From: Crossaster papposus
Taxonomy: Eukaryota > Echinodermata > Asteroidea > Velatida > Solasteridae
DNA length: 64,000 nt
Assembly (NCBI GenBank): GCA_037893245.1
Contig: JBAIAA010000251.1
Location: forward strand, 372,001 to 436,000
Direction of reading: 5' to 3'
A program made the position numbers and the translations under genes. The notes beneath the pieces were generated by a model. That model was not told the DNA's origin. It worked only from the letters and a program-made list of their open reading frames with translations, and made no database searches. Positions within the stretch are counted from its first letter, which is position 1; every line of letters begins with the position of its first letter. Below, piece after piece: positions 47,061 through 57,520 of this stretch.

Positions 47061-47407
47061 ATTACACCTCACTCACAGATTCTGCACAATTTAAGCTTCC
47101 TGAAAGTATAGTAATGACAAAAAATCTCCGAATTGTACGTATCTCGATCATACGTGTACTTTGTTGCCTTGATGAACGGGTGCGAAGGTGATAGAGCAAT
47201 GTTTACGCAATGCACCTAAACACACGTCTGGGTTTCAGTCACGCTTTCGTTGCTATGCGCATAGTTCGTGTGTTGCTATGCGCATAGTCCTTTTTGCGTG
47301 GTATAGTCTTTTTGGATAGCGCAAGTAAAAAATAGTAAAAATAGCAAGTGACACGTGACGCGCTCTCGGCCAATCAAGACACAGAATCTGTGAGTGAGGT
47401 GTTATAA
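47060..47407. repeat. ~350-bp inverted-repeat element cut by the array boundary
   Basis: 'tattacacctcactcacaga' (47059-47078) plus 'ttctg' is inverted at about 47382-47407 ('cagaatctgtgagtgaggtg'). The right arm is inside array unit 1 and recurs in every unit. The left arm exists only here, outside the array. Confidence 0.8.
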
Positions 47408-47578
47408 TACTAATTCGTTGACATTGCGAACGTCATCAACGTGGTTACACCATTAACATAGAAAAAAAGCGCATCGTACTACGTACCGGTTGATGAACCT
47501 CTGTTGTGTCTGTATTGTGGTTTCCGGTCGCGGCTCGCTAGCAGCGATAATGTTACAGTCAAACTGAAGTAATGTTGT

Positions 47579-47743
47579 CCCCCCCCCCCCCTGGTGCTGG
47601 TGGTAAACGAGCAAGAAATATTTGGAGGGGGGGGGGGGGCATGTGCCCGAGCCACCCCCCCTCACCCCCCCCCCCCCCCACCCCCCCCCCCCCCCCCCCC
47701 ACCCCCCCCCCCCCCCCCCCCCCCCACCCCCCCACCCCCCCCG
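47579..47743. repeat. C/G homopolymers and (CCCCCCA)n block of unit 1
   Basis: This block differs in length between units (also 51199-51397, 54859-55023, 58481-58634, 62092-62285) and accounts for most of the unit length differences. It creates long proline or glycine open frames that are artefacts. Confidence 0.9.
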
Positions 47744-48885
47744 CAGATGGCACTTGGTGGTGAATGGACCAGTGAGAGTTTGGCTCTCGCTCATGGTGAC
47801 AGCTAAAATAGTTCACATGGCCAGCGCACTCCCGCACAATTACAATTATTTTCTGAACTAGACTCGGGGCTAAGTTCAGAACCCCAACGAAACTGCACTA
47901 AGTTATAGAGATCAGTGTTATATGATACTCTCAAACACTTGAGGAGTTGGGAATCCAATAATTACAGGTAATTGAGTGAAATTACCTCTCATCGTGGGCC
48001 CTCGACCTGTCGCGTCTCTGGAAAAGCTGAGGCCGGATTACTCAATCGACTTCTATATCTATGGGCCGTTTTCCGAGTGGCCAAATATACATTCAGACAA
48101 AGCTAAATTACAGATAATCGTTTCAACCCCCTTCAGATCCAACCGAAGAATAAACTATTCAACAGAATGAGTTACAACATACAATACGACCCTGTACCTA
48201 GGTTATTTTTAGCGGAGGGCCACCACCGCACCCGTTGTGATCCGTACGTTGTAAACAGCTTACATGGGTAGTTTGTGCTCATTGCGCTTAAGGAACTACA
48301 TGTAGGCCCACATGTCATATAACCCGTTTCCACACAATATTATACGGCAACGTTTTATGTATACTCTAGGCCTACAAGTTTAAACAATTTCATCGGGTGC
48401 AATCCGAATGAGTGAAGGTCTTCTGCTCGGTGGGATCTAGGTCTAACATCATTTATGTCAAGGCATACACATACTCACTAATTTGTTATATGGAAAGAGG
48501 TAGGCCCCCTATAATGATTAAAACAATTGTTTTACTTACCGTTTAACGCTTGCTTGAATAGAATGTTTCGAAGCAAGTGGATATATTTCGGAGAATCTTT
48601 TGTAGCTATATGATCAAGTTAAGTTCCAAATCTCCTTGACACCTTACAACCATGTGGACAACGATGAAAACACGTTGAACAATGAAAATCATTCAGCTCG
48701 TATTAACGTCATTATAGCCAGCACGTCGCCAATTAAAACTATCAACCAATTGGATCATCATGTTCAGTCAAAGCCGATTGGTTTGATCACCAGTTTCAGC
48801 CGATTTAATAATTTTTCCTTCTTTCTCTCTTTCTTTCTTTCCTCTTTCCTCTTTCTTTCCTCTTTCGTATACCAGCGTATACCAG

Positions 48886-49653
48886 GAGGCATTGAAGGAA
48901 AGCGGCTACGACCACAAGCTTGAATTCAAAACAAGCGTACCAAATGGGCATAATACACGAAAGAAGCGATCCAGAAAAAGAAACGTCACTTGGTACAACC
49001 CGCCGTTTGACTTAAGAGTCAAAACCAACGTTGGACGCCAATTCTTGAAGATCGTTAACGAGAGTTTCCCCAAAGCACACGCACTGCAACAAATCTTCAA
49101 CAAGAACACACTGAAGCTGTCATACAGTTGTATGCCGAACATGAAGTCAACCTTGGACGCTCACAACAAAAATATAATAAAGAAGCAGGCACCAGAACCA
49201 GAAACCAAACCTTGCAACTGCAGAGTAAAGAATGAATGCCCCCTGGATGGAAGATGCAGAACACCAAACATCGTCTACCAAGCCACTGTAAAAACCAACA
49301 CGAGTGAAGAGACGTATGTGGGCCTAACCAGCACCGAGTTTAAGCAAAGACTCGGAAACCACCGACAATCATTCAAGAAAGAAGCGCACAGGAACCAGAC
49401 AGAACTATCAAAACATGTATGGACGCTAAAAGACAAAAACACTGAATTCACAACCAAGTGGAAAATCTTGAGCAATGCTCAACCGTACTCTAACATCAGT
49501 AAACAATGCAACTTGTGCACTATGGAGAAATTCTATATCATCTGCCACCCAGAAAAGGCTACTCTAAACAAAAGATCTGAGCTAACTAGCGCATGCCGGC
49601 ACGCGGCTAAATTCAAACTGATAAAGCACGCCAAAACCACGCCCAGAGTGTAA
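48886..49653 (+). CDS. GIY-YIG endonuclease end of a Penelope-like element, unit 1
   Basis: The frame is open from 48886 directly after a long CT-rich tract and 'gtataccag', so it looks like an exon start; there is no ATG at the front. The 255 residues start EALKESGYDHKLEF. They hold 'YNPPFDLRVKTNVGRQFLKI', 'LKLSYSCMPNM', a cysteine group (CNC...C...C, about 108-122) and the GIY-YIG nuclease: VYQATV (128-133), TYVGLT (141-146), FKQRLGNH with the key Arg (153), Glu 212 in 'CTMEKFYI' and Asn 226 in 'TLNKRSEL'. This is the C-terminal linker and endonuclease of Penelope-like retroelements, which nicks target DNA. The reverse transcriptase that should precede it is absent. It is the same length in all complete units with no disruption. 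Either a truncated element amplified as satellite, or the last exon of a spliced gene. Confidence 0.85.
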   Translation, partial: EALKESGYDHKLEFKTSVPNGHNTRKKRSRKRNVTWYNPPFDLRVKTNVGRQFLKIVNESFPKAHALQQIFNKNTLKLSYSCMPNMKSTLDAHNKNIIKKQAPEPETKPCNCRVKNECPLDGRCRTPNIVYQATVKTNTSEETYVGLTSTEFKQRLGNHRQSFKKEAHRNQTELSKHVWTLKDKNTEFTTKWKILSNAQPYSNISKQCNLCTMEKFYIICHPEKATLNKRSELTSACRHAAKFKLIKHAKTTPRV

Positions 49654-50195
49654 CGTTAGGCCGTGTCCGAATTGTTTGGCTGCGGCTTCAAGTTACACGC
49701 GGGCCTATGGTAGTTACTGCAGCCACTTCCCATGGACTCTTGTGCGATGTCAAGCCGTGGCCGGGTAGTTCGGGCGCGGCCATATAATTTTCCCACGCCC
49801 GCGTCAAGTTGCCCACATACGCCCGCAATCCAAGCACGCGTTATTGCGTTCGCGCCCCCCCCCCCTATAACTTGATGCACAGGTAGAACGTTTCGAGAAT
49901 GCCATTAAAATAATATTCCCTGACGAGTGGAGGTATATCCACGAAACAAATTTGTCGGAATAAAAACAATGGTGAACAAAAACCTATCCTAGTTTTTGTG
50001 ATTGATTTTATATCGCTCCTTTTATAAAGTAGAGCACTCTCCGAAGTTGAATCGGTTTACAAACACGTATATATATATTTATATATCCAATGAATTTGGC
50101 ATCTATCACAATCCAAAGTGCTCGATACATCTCTGTAGAGCTATAATTATGAAATAAATTTAGGATACGAGTTAAAATAACTTTGGCATATTTAT

Positions 50196-50239
50196 TTCTG
50201 GACAGACTGTTTCGTACCGTGTGGCACTCATCAGCAGAA
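50196..50239 (-). ncRNA. Hammerhead ribozyme (type I), unit 1
   Basis: Read on the minus strand: TTCTG (stem I) then CTGATGA core, GTGCC-ACAC-GGTAC (stem II, five pairs including one G-U), GAAA core, a tiny stem III in CAGTCTGTC, cleavage site after the GTC (at 50201), and CAGAA closing stem I. All invariant core bases are there. Hammerheads are known in Penelope-like elements and retrozyme-type satellites. Stem III is very short (2-4 pairs), as in forms that work as dimers, which a tandem array transcript would provide. Confidence 0.8.
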
Positions 50240-52540
50240 TGACATAGAATATCGTGTAGCATCTTCGTATACACATCGACGATGATCTCACGAAGTGCAA
50301 AAAACCTCTAAGCCTGGCTACAACTGCATTTTGAGATAATCAGGTTTTTGTATGAACAACTTTTAAAACGATATTTTAGATCACTTTCCAGTCACATATT
50401 TAAATCATGTTTGCATGTCCATGGCTGGTATGCCTTGCTCTATGGTTTTATGCAATTTGTTTGTACATGACTCTATTAATTAGCCAAATAATAATTAGTA
50501 AAATGTGTTTGCACTTCGTGAGATCAAGAAAACAGCCGCGCCTACTCTATCGACGCACGCGTCAACGTTTTGTGCACTTCGTGAGATCAATAAAGCAGAC
50601 GCGCCTACTCTATCGACGCACGCGTCACCGTTTTTGCACTTCGTGAGATCAAGAAAGCAGACGCGCCTACTCCATCGACGCACGCGTCACCGTTTTTGCA
50701 CTTCGTGAGATCAAGAAAGCAGCTGCGTCTACTCCATCGACGCCCGTGTCCGAATTGTACGTATCTCGATCATACGTGTACTTTGTTGCCTTGATGAACG
50801 GGTGCGAAGGTGATAGAGCAATGTTTACGCAATGCACCTAAACACACGTCTGGGTTTCGGTCACGCTTTCGTTGCTATGCGCATAGTTCGTGTGTTGCTA
50901 TGCGCATAGTCCTTTTTGCGTGGTATAGTCTTTTTGGATAGCGCAAGTAAAAAATAGTAAAAATAGCAAGTGACACGTGACGCGCTCTCGGCCAATCAAG
51001 ACACAGAATCTGTGAGTAAGGTGTTATAATACTAATTCGTTGACATTGCGAACGTCATCAACGTGGTTACACCATTAACATAGAAAAAAAGCGCATCGTA
51101 CTACGTACCGGTTGATGAACCTCTGTTGTGTCTGTATTGTGGTTTCCGGTCGCGGCTCGCTAGCAGCGATAATGTTACAGTCAAACTGAAGTAATGTTGT
51201 CCCCCCCCCCCCCCCCCCTGGTGCTGGTGGTAAACGAGCAAGAAATATTTGGAGGGGGGGGGGGGGCATGTGCCCGAGCCACCCCCCCTCACCCCCCCCC
51301 CCACCCCCCCCCCCCCCCCCACCCCCCCCCACCCCCCCCCCCCCCACCCCCCCCCCCACCCCCCCCCCCCCCCCCCCCCCACCCCCCCACCCCCCCCGCA
51401 GATGGCACTTGGTGGTGAATGGACCAGTGAGAGTTTGGCTCTCGCTCATGGTGACAGCTAAAATAGTTCACATGGCCAGCGCACTCCCGCACAATTACAA
51501 TTATTTTCTGAACTAGACTCGGGGCTAAGTTCAGAACCCCAACGAAACTGCACTAAGTTATAGAGATCAGTGTTATATGATACTCTCAAACACTTGAGGA
51601 GTTGGGAATCCAATAATTACAGGTAATTGAGTGAAATTACCTCTCATCGTGGGCCCTCGACCTGTCGCGTCTCTGGAAAAGCTGAGGCCGGATTACTCAA
51701 TCGACTTCTATATCTATGGGCCGTTTTCCGAGTGGCCAAATATACATTCAGACAAAGCTAAATTACAGATAATCGTTTCAACCCCCTTCAGATCCAACCG
51801 AAGAATAAACTATTCAACAGAATGAGTTACAACATACAATACGACCCTGTACCTAGGTTATTTTTAGCGGAGGGCCACCAACGCACCCGTTGTGATCCGT
51901 ACGTTGTAAACAGCTTACATGGGTAGTTTGTGCTCATTGCGCTTAAGGAACTACATGTAGGCCCACATGTCATATAACCCGTTTCCACACAATATTATAC
52001 GGCAACGTTTTATGTATACTCTAGGCCTACAAGTTTAAACAATTTCATCGGGTGCAATCCGAATGAGTGAAGGTCTTCTGCTCGGTGGGATCTAGGTCTA
52101 ACATCATTTATGTCAAGGCATACACATACTCACTAATTTGTTATATGGAAAGAGGTAGGCCCCCTATAATGATTAAAACAATTGTTTTACTTACCGTTTA
52201 ACGCTTGCTTGAATAGAATGTTTCGAAGCAAGTGGATATATTTCGGAGAATCTTTTGTAGCTATATGATCAAGTTAAGTTCCAAATCTCCTTGACACCTT
52301 ACAACCATGTGGACAACGATGAAAACACGTTGAACAATGAAAATCATTCAGCTCGTATTAACGTCATTATAGCCAGCACGTCGCCAATTAAAACTATCAA
52401 CCAATTGGATCATCATGTTCAGTCAAAGCCGATTGGTTTGATCACCAGTTTCAGCCGATTTAATAATTTTTCCTTCTTTCTCTCTTTCTTTCTTTCCTCT
52501 TTCCTCTTTCTTTCCTCTTTCGTATACCAGCGTATACCAG

Positions 52541-53308
52541 GAGGCATTGAAGGAAAGCGGCTACGACCACAAGCTTGAATTCAAAACAAGCGTACCAAAT
52601 GGGCATAATACACGAAAGAAGCGATCCAGAAAAAGAAACGTCACTTGGTACAACCCGCCGTTTGACTTAAGAGTCAAAACCAACGTTGGACGCCAATTCT
52701 TGAAGATCGTTAACGAGAGTTTCCCCAAAGCACACGCACTGCAACAAATCTTCAACAAGAACACACTGAAGCTGTCATACAGTTGTATGCCGAACATGAA
52801 GTCAACCTTGGACGCTCACAACAAAAATATAATAAAGAAGCAGGCACCAGAACCAGAAACCAAACCTTGCAACTGCAGAGTAAAGAATGAATGCCCCCTG
52901 GATGGAAGATGCAGAACACCAAACATCGTCTACCAAGCCACTGTAAAAACCAACACGAGTGAAGAGACGTATGTGGGCCTAACCAGCACCGAGTTTAAGC
53001 AAAGACTCGGAAACCACCGACAATCATTCAAGAAAGAAGCGCACAGGAACCAGACAGAACTATCAAAACATGTATGGACGCTAAAAGACAAAAACACTGA
53101 ATTCACAACCAAGTGGAAAATCTTGAGCAATGCTCAACCGTACTCTAACATCAGTAAACAATGCAACTTGTGCACTATGGAGAAATTCTATATCATCTGC
53201 CACCCAGAAAAGGCTACTCTAAACAAAAGATCTGAGCTAACTAGCGCATGCCGGCACGCGGCTAAATTCAAACTGATAAAGCACGCCAAAACCACGCCCA
53301 GAGTGTAA
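52541..53308 (+). CDS. GIY-YIG endonuclease end of a Penelope-like element, unit 2
   Basis: Identical product to the frame at 48886-49653, with the same CT-tract and AG in front and the same TAA. Differences between units are concentrated outside this frame, which fits either recent homogenisation of the array or constraint. Confidence 0.85.
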   Translation, partial: EALKESGYDHKLEFKTSVPNGHNTRKKRSRKRNVTWYNPPFDLRVKTNVGRQFLKIVNESFPKAHALQQIFNKNTLKLSYSCMPNMKSTLDAHNKNIIKKQAPEPETKPCNCRVKNECPLDGRCRTPNIVYQATVKTNTSEETYVGLTSTEFKQRLGNHRQSFKKEAHRNQTELSKHVWTLKDKNTEFTTKWKILSNAQPYSNISKQCNLCTMEKFYIICHPEKATLNKRSELTSACRHAAKFKLIKHAKTTPRV

Positions 53309-53853
53309 CGTTAGGCCGTGTCCGAATTGTTTGGCTGCGGCTTCAAGTTACACGCGGGCCTATGGTAGTTACTGCAGCCACTTCCCATGGACTCTTGTGC
53401 GATGTCAAGCCGTGGCCGGGTAGTTCGGGCGCGGCCATATAATTTTCCCACGCCCGCGTCAAGTTGCCCACATACGCCCGCAATCCAAGCACGCGTTATT
53501 GCGTTCGCGCCCCCCCCCCCCCCTATAACTTGATGCACAGGTAGAACGTTTCGAGAATGCCATTAAAATAATATTCCCTGACGAGTGGAGGTATATCCAC
53601 GAAACAAATTTGTCGGAATAAAAACAATGGTGAACAAAAACCTATCCTAGTTTTTGTGATTGATTTTATATCGCTCCTTTTATAAAGTAGAGCACTCTCC
53701 GAAGTTGAATCGGTTTACAAACACGTATATATATATTTATATATCCAATGAATTTGGCATCTATCACAATCCAAAGTGCTCGATACATCTCTGTAGAGCT
53801 ATAATTATGAAATAAATTTAGGATACGAGTTAAAATAACTTTGGCATATTTAT

Positions 53854-53897
53854 TTCTGGACAGACTGTTTCGTACCGTGTGGCACTCATCAGCAGAA
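53854..53897 (-). ncRNA. Hammerhead ribozyme (type I), unit 2
   Basis: Same sequence and fold as at 50196-50239; the spacing from the unit 1 copy is 3658 bp. A transcript between the two cleavage sites would be one unit long. Confidence 0.8.
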
Positions 53898-56167
53898 TGA
53901 CATAGAATATCGTGTAGCATCTTCGTATACACATCGACGATGATCTCACGAAGTGCAAAAAACCTCTAAGCCTGGCTACAACTGCATTTTGAGATAATCA
54001 GGTTTTTGTATGAACAACTTTTAAAACGATATTTTAGATCACTTTCCAGTCACATATTTAAATCATGTTTGCATGTCCATGGCTGGTATGCCTTGCTCTA
54101 TGGTTTTATGCAATTTGTTTGTACATGACTCTATTAATTAGCCAAATAATAATTAGTAAAATGTGTTTGCACTTCGTGAGATCAAGAAAACAGCCGCGCC
54201 TACTCTATCGACGCACGCGTCAACGTTTTGTGCACTTCGTGAGATCAATAAAGCAGACGCGCCTACTCTATCGACGCACGCGTCACCGTTTTTGCACTTC
54301 GTGAGATCAAGAAAGCAGACGCGCCTACTCCATCGACGCACGCGTCACCGTTTTTGCACTTCGTGAGATCAAGAAAGCAGCTGCGTCTACTCCATCGACG
54401 CCCGTGTCCGAATTGTACGTATATCGATCATACGTGTACTTTGTTGCCTTGATGAACGGGTGCGAAGGTGATAGAGCAATGTTTACGCAATGCACCTAAA
54501 CACACGTCTGGGTTTCAGTCACGCTTTCGTTGCTATGCGCATAGTTCGTGTGTTGCTATGCGCATAGTCCTTTTTGCGTGGTATAGTCTTTTTGGATAGC
54601 GCAAGTAAAAAATAGTAAAAATAGCAAGTGACACGTGACGCGCTCTCGGCCAATCAAGACACAGAATCTGTGAGTGAGGTGTTATAATACTAATTCGTTG
54701 ACATTGCGAACGTCATCAACGTGGTTACACCATTAACATAGAAAAAAAGCGCATCGTACTACGTACCGGTTGATGAACCTCTGTTGTGTCTGTATTGTGG
54801 TTTCCGGTCGCGGCTCGCTAGCAGCGATAATGTTACAGTCAAACTGAAGTAATGTTGTCCCCCCCCCCCCCCCCCTGGTGCTGGTGGTAAACGAGCAAGA
54901 AATATTTGGAGGGGGGGGGGGGGCATGTGCCCGAGCCACCCCCCCTCACCCCCCCCCCCCCCCCCCACCCCACCCCCCCACCCCCCCCCCCCCCCCCCAC
55001 CCCCCCACCCCCCCCACCCCCCCCGCAGATGGCACTTGGTGGTGAATGGACCAGTGAGAGTTTGGCTCTCGCTCATGGTGACAGCTAAAATAGTTCACAT
55101 GGCCAGCGCACTCCCGCACAATTACAATTATTTTCTGAACTAGACTCGGGGCTAAGTTCAGAACCCCAACGAAACTGCACTAAGTTATAGAGATCAGTGT
55201 TATATGATACTCTCAAACACTTGAGGAGTTGGGAATCCAATAATTACAGGTAATTGAGTGAAATTACCTCTCATCGTGGGCCCTCGACCTGTCGCGTCTC
55301 TGGAAAAGCTGAGGCCGGATTACTCAATCGACTTCTATATCTATGGGCCGTTTTCCGAGTGGCCAAATATACATTCAGACAAAGCTAAATTACAGATAAT
55401 CGTTTCAACCCCCTTCAGATCCAACCGAAGAATAAACTATTCAACAGAATGAGTTACAACATACAATACGACCCTGTACCTAGGTTATTTTTAGCGGAGG
55501 GCCACCACCGCACCCGTTGTGATCCGTACGTTGTAAACAGCTTACATGGGTAGTTTGTGCTCATTGCGCTTAAGGAACTACATGTAGGCCCACATGTCAT
55601 ATAACCCGTTTCCACACAATATTATACGGCAACGTTTTATGTATACTCTAGGCCTACAAGTTTAAACAATTTCATCGGGTGCAATCCGAATGAGTGAAGG
55701 TCTTCTGCTCGGTGGGATCTAGGTCTAACATCATTTATGTCAAGGCATACACATACTCACTAATTTGTTATATGGAAAGAGGTAGGCCCCCTATAATGAT
55801 TAAAACAATTGTTTTACTTACCGTTTAACGCTTGCTTGAATAGAATGTTTCGAAGCAAGTGGATATATTTCGGAGAATCTTTTGTAGCTATATGATCAAG
55901 TTAAGTTCCAAATCTCCTTGACACCTTACAACCATGTGGACAACGATGAAAACACGTTGAACAATGAAAATCATTCAGCTCGTATTAACGTCATTATAGC
56001 CAGCACGTCGCCAATTAAAACTATCAACCAATTGGATCATCATGTTCAGTCAAAGCCGATTGGTTTGATCACCAGTTTCAGCCGATTTAATAATTTTTCC
56101 TTCTTTCTCTCTTTCTTTCTTTCCTCTTTCCTCTTTCTTTCCTCTTTCGTATACCAGCGTATACCAG

Positions 56168-56935
56168 GAGGCATTGAAGGAAAGCGGCTACGACCACAAG
56201 CTTGAATTCAAAACAAGCGTACCAAATGGGCATAATACACGAAAGAAGCGATCCAGAAAAAGAAACGTCACTTGGTACAACCCGCCGTTTGACTTAAGAG
56301 TCAAAACCAACGTTGGACGCCAATTCTTGAAGATCGTTAACGAGAGTTTCCCCAAAGCACACGCACTGCAACAAATCTTCAACAAGAACACACTGAAGCT
56401 GTCATACAGTTGTATGCCGAACATGAAGTCAACCTTGGACGCTCACAACAAAAATATAATAAAGAAGCAGGCACCAGAACCAGAAACCAAACCTTGCAAC
56501 TGCAGAGTAAAGAATGAATGCCCCCTGGATGGAAGATGCAGAACACCAAACATCGTCTACCAAGCCACTGTAAAAACCAACACGAGTGAAGAGACGTATG
56601 TGGGCCTAACCAGCACCGAGTTTAAGCAAAGACTCGGAAACCACCGACAATCATTCAAGAAAGAAGCGCACAGGAACCAGACAGAACTATCAAAACATGT
56701 ATGGACGCTAAAAGACAAAAACACTGAATTCACAACCAAGTGGAAAATCTTGAGCAATGCTCAACCGTACTCTAACATCAGTAAACAATGCAACTTGTGC
56801 ACTATGGAGAAATTCTATATCATCTGCCACCCAGAAAAGGCTACTCTAAACAAAAGATCTGAGCTAACTAGCGCATGCCGGCACGCGGCTAAATTCAAAC
56901 TGATAAAGCACGCCAAAACCACGCCCAGAGTGTAA
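56168..56935 (+). CDS. GIY-YIG endonuclease end of a Penelope-like element, unit 3
   Basis: Same 255-residue product as in unit 1, intact, without ATG at the front and without reverse transcriptase. Confidence 0.85.
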   Translation, partial: EALKESGYDHKLEFKTSVPNGHNTRKKRSRKRNVTWYNPPFDLRVKTNVGRQFLKIVNESFPKAHALQQIFNKNTLKLSYSCMPNMKSTLDAHNKNIIKKQAPEPETKPCNCRVKNECPLDGRCRTPNIVYQATVKTNTSEETYVGLTSTEFKQRLGNHRQSFKKEAHRNQTELSKHVWTLKDKNTEFTTKWKILSNAQPYSNISKQCNLCTMEKFYIICHPEKATLNKRSELTSACRHAAKFKLIKHAKTTPRV

Positions 56936-57476
56936 CGTTAGGCCGTGTCCGAATTGTTTGGCTGCGGCTTCAAGTTACACGCGGGCCTATGGTAGTTACT
57001 GCAGCCACTTCCCATGGACTCTTGTGCGATGTCAAGCCGTGGCCGGGTAGTTCGGGCGCGGCCATATAATTTTCCCACGCCCGCGTCAAGTTGCCCACAT
57101 ACGCCCGCAATCCAAGCACGCGTTATTGCGTTCGCGCCCCCCCCCCTATAACTTGATGCACAGGTAGAACGTTTCGAGAATGCCATTAAAATAATATTCC
57201 CTGACGAGTGGAGGTATATCCACGAAACAAATTTGTCGGAATAAAAACAATGGTGAACAAAAACCTATCCTAGTTTTTGTGATTGATTTTATATCGCTCC
57301 TTTTATAAAGTAGAGCACTCTCCGAAGTTGAATCGGTTTACAAACACGTATATATATATTTATATATCCAATGAATTTGGCATCTATCACAATCCAAAGT
57401 GCTCGATACATCTCTGTAGAGCTATAATTATGAAATAAATTTAGGATACGAGTTAAAATAACTTTGGCATATTTAT

Positions 57477-57520
57477 TTCTGGACAGACTGTTTCGTACCG
57501 TGTGGCACTCATCAGCAGAA
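57477..57520 (-). ncRNA. Hammerhead ribozyme (type I), unit 3
   Basis: Same sequence and fold as at 50196-50239. Confidence 0.8.

Larger units (their letters stand above)
47128..50749 (+). repeat. Array unit 1 (3622 bp)
   Basis: It starts 'ccgaattgtacgtatctcga' and ends where the next copy of that string starts. Order inside: paired 'tgctatgcgcatag' words (about 47271-47290); C-run, G-run and (CCCCCCA)n low-complexity block (47579-47743); a polypyrimidine tract (48815-48875); the GIY-YIG frame (48886-49653); a 'ggccgtgtccgaattgt' word (49663) that resembles the unit start; an inverse hammerhead (50196-50239); and four ~62-bp repeats starting 'gcacttcgtgagatcaa' (50510-50749). Carries the A/G/C states of the three variant sites. 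Confidence 0.95.
50750..54407 (+). repeat. Array unit 2 (3658 bp)
   Basis: Same organisation as unit 1. Carries three variants that differ from units 1, 3 and 4: 'gggtttcggtc' (about 50857), 'gtgagtaagg' (about 51013) and 'ccaccaacgc' (about 51878). The low-complexity block is the longest of the first four units. Confidence 0.95.

Noticed and set aside
47453-47861. Glycine-rich and proline-rich open frames, repeated in each array unit
   Set aside because: They come from C/G homopolymers and (CCCCCCA)n blocks whose lengths differ between units, and have no coding features outside the runs.
47976-48170. 64-codon plus-strand open frame, the same in every array unit
   Set aside because: No ATG at its stated start and no recognisable domain. 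Identity between units is no evidence, since the whole unit is nearly identical.
50008-50274. 88-codon minus-strand open frame in each unit
   Set aside because: It overlaps the hammerhead ribozyme, and its composition is not coding-like.
50510-50749. CRISPR-like array of ~62-bp repeats
   Set aside because: The units are contiguous with no variable spacers, and the context is plainly eukaryotic.
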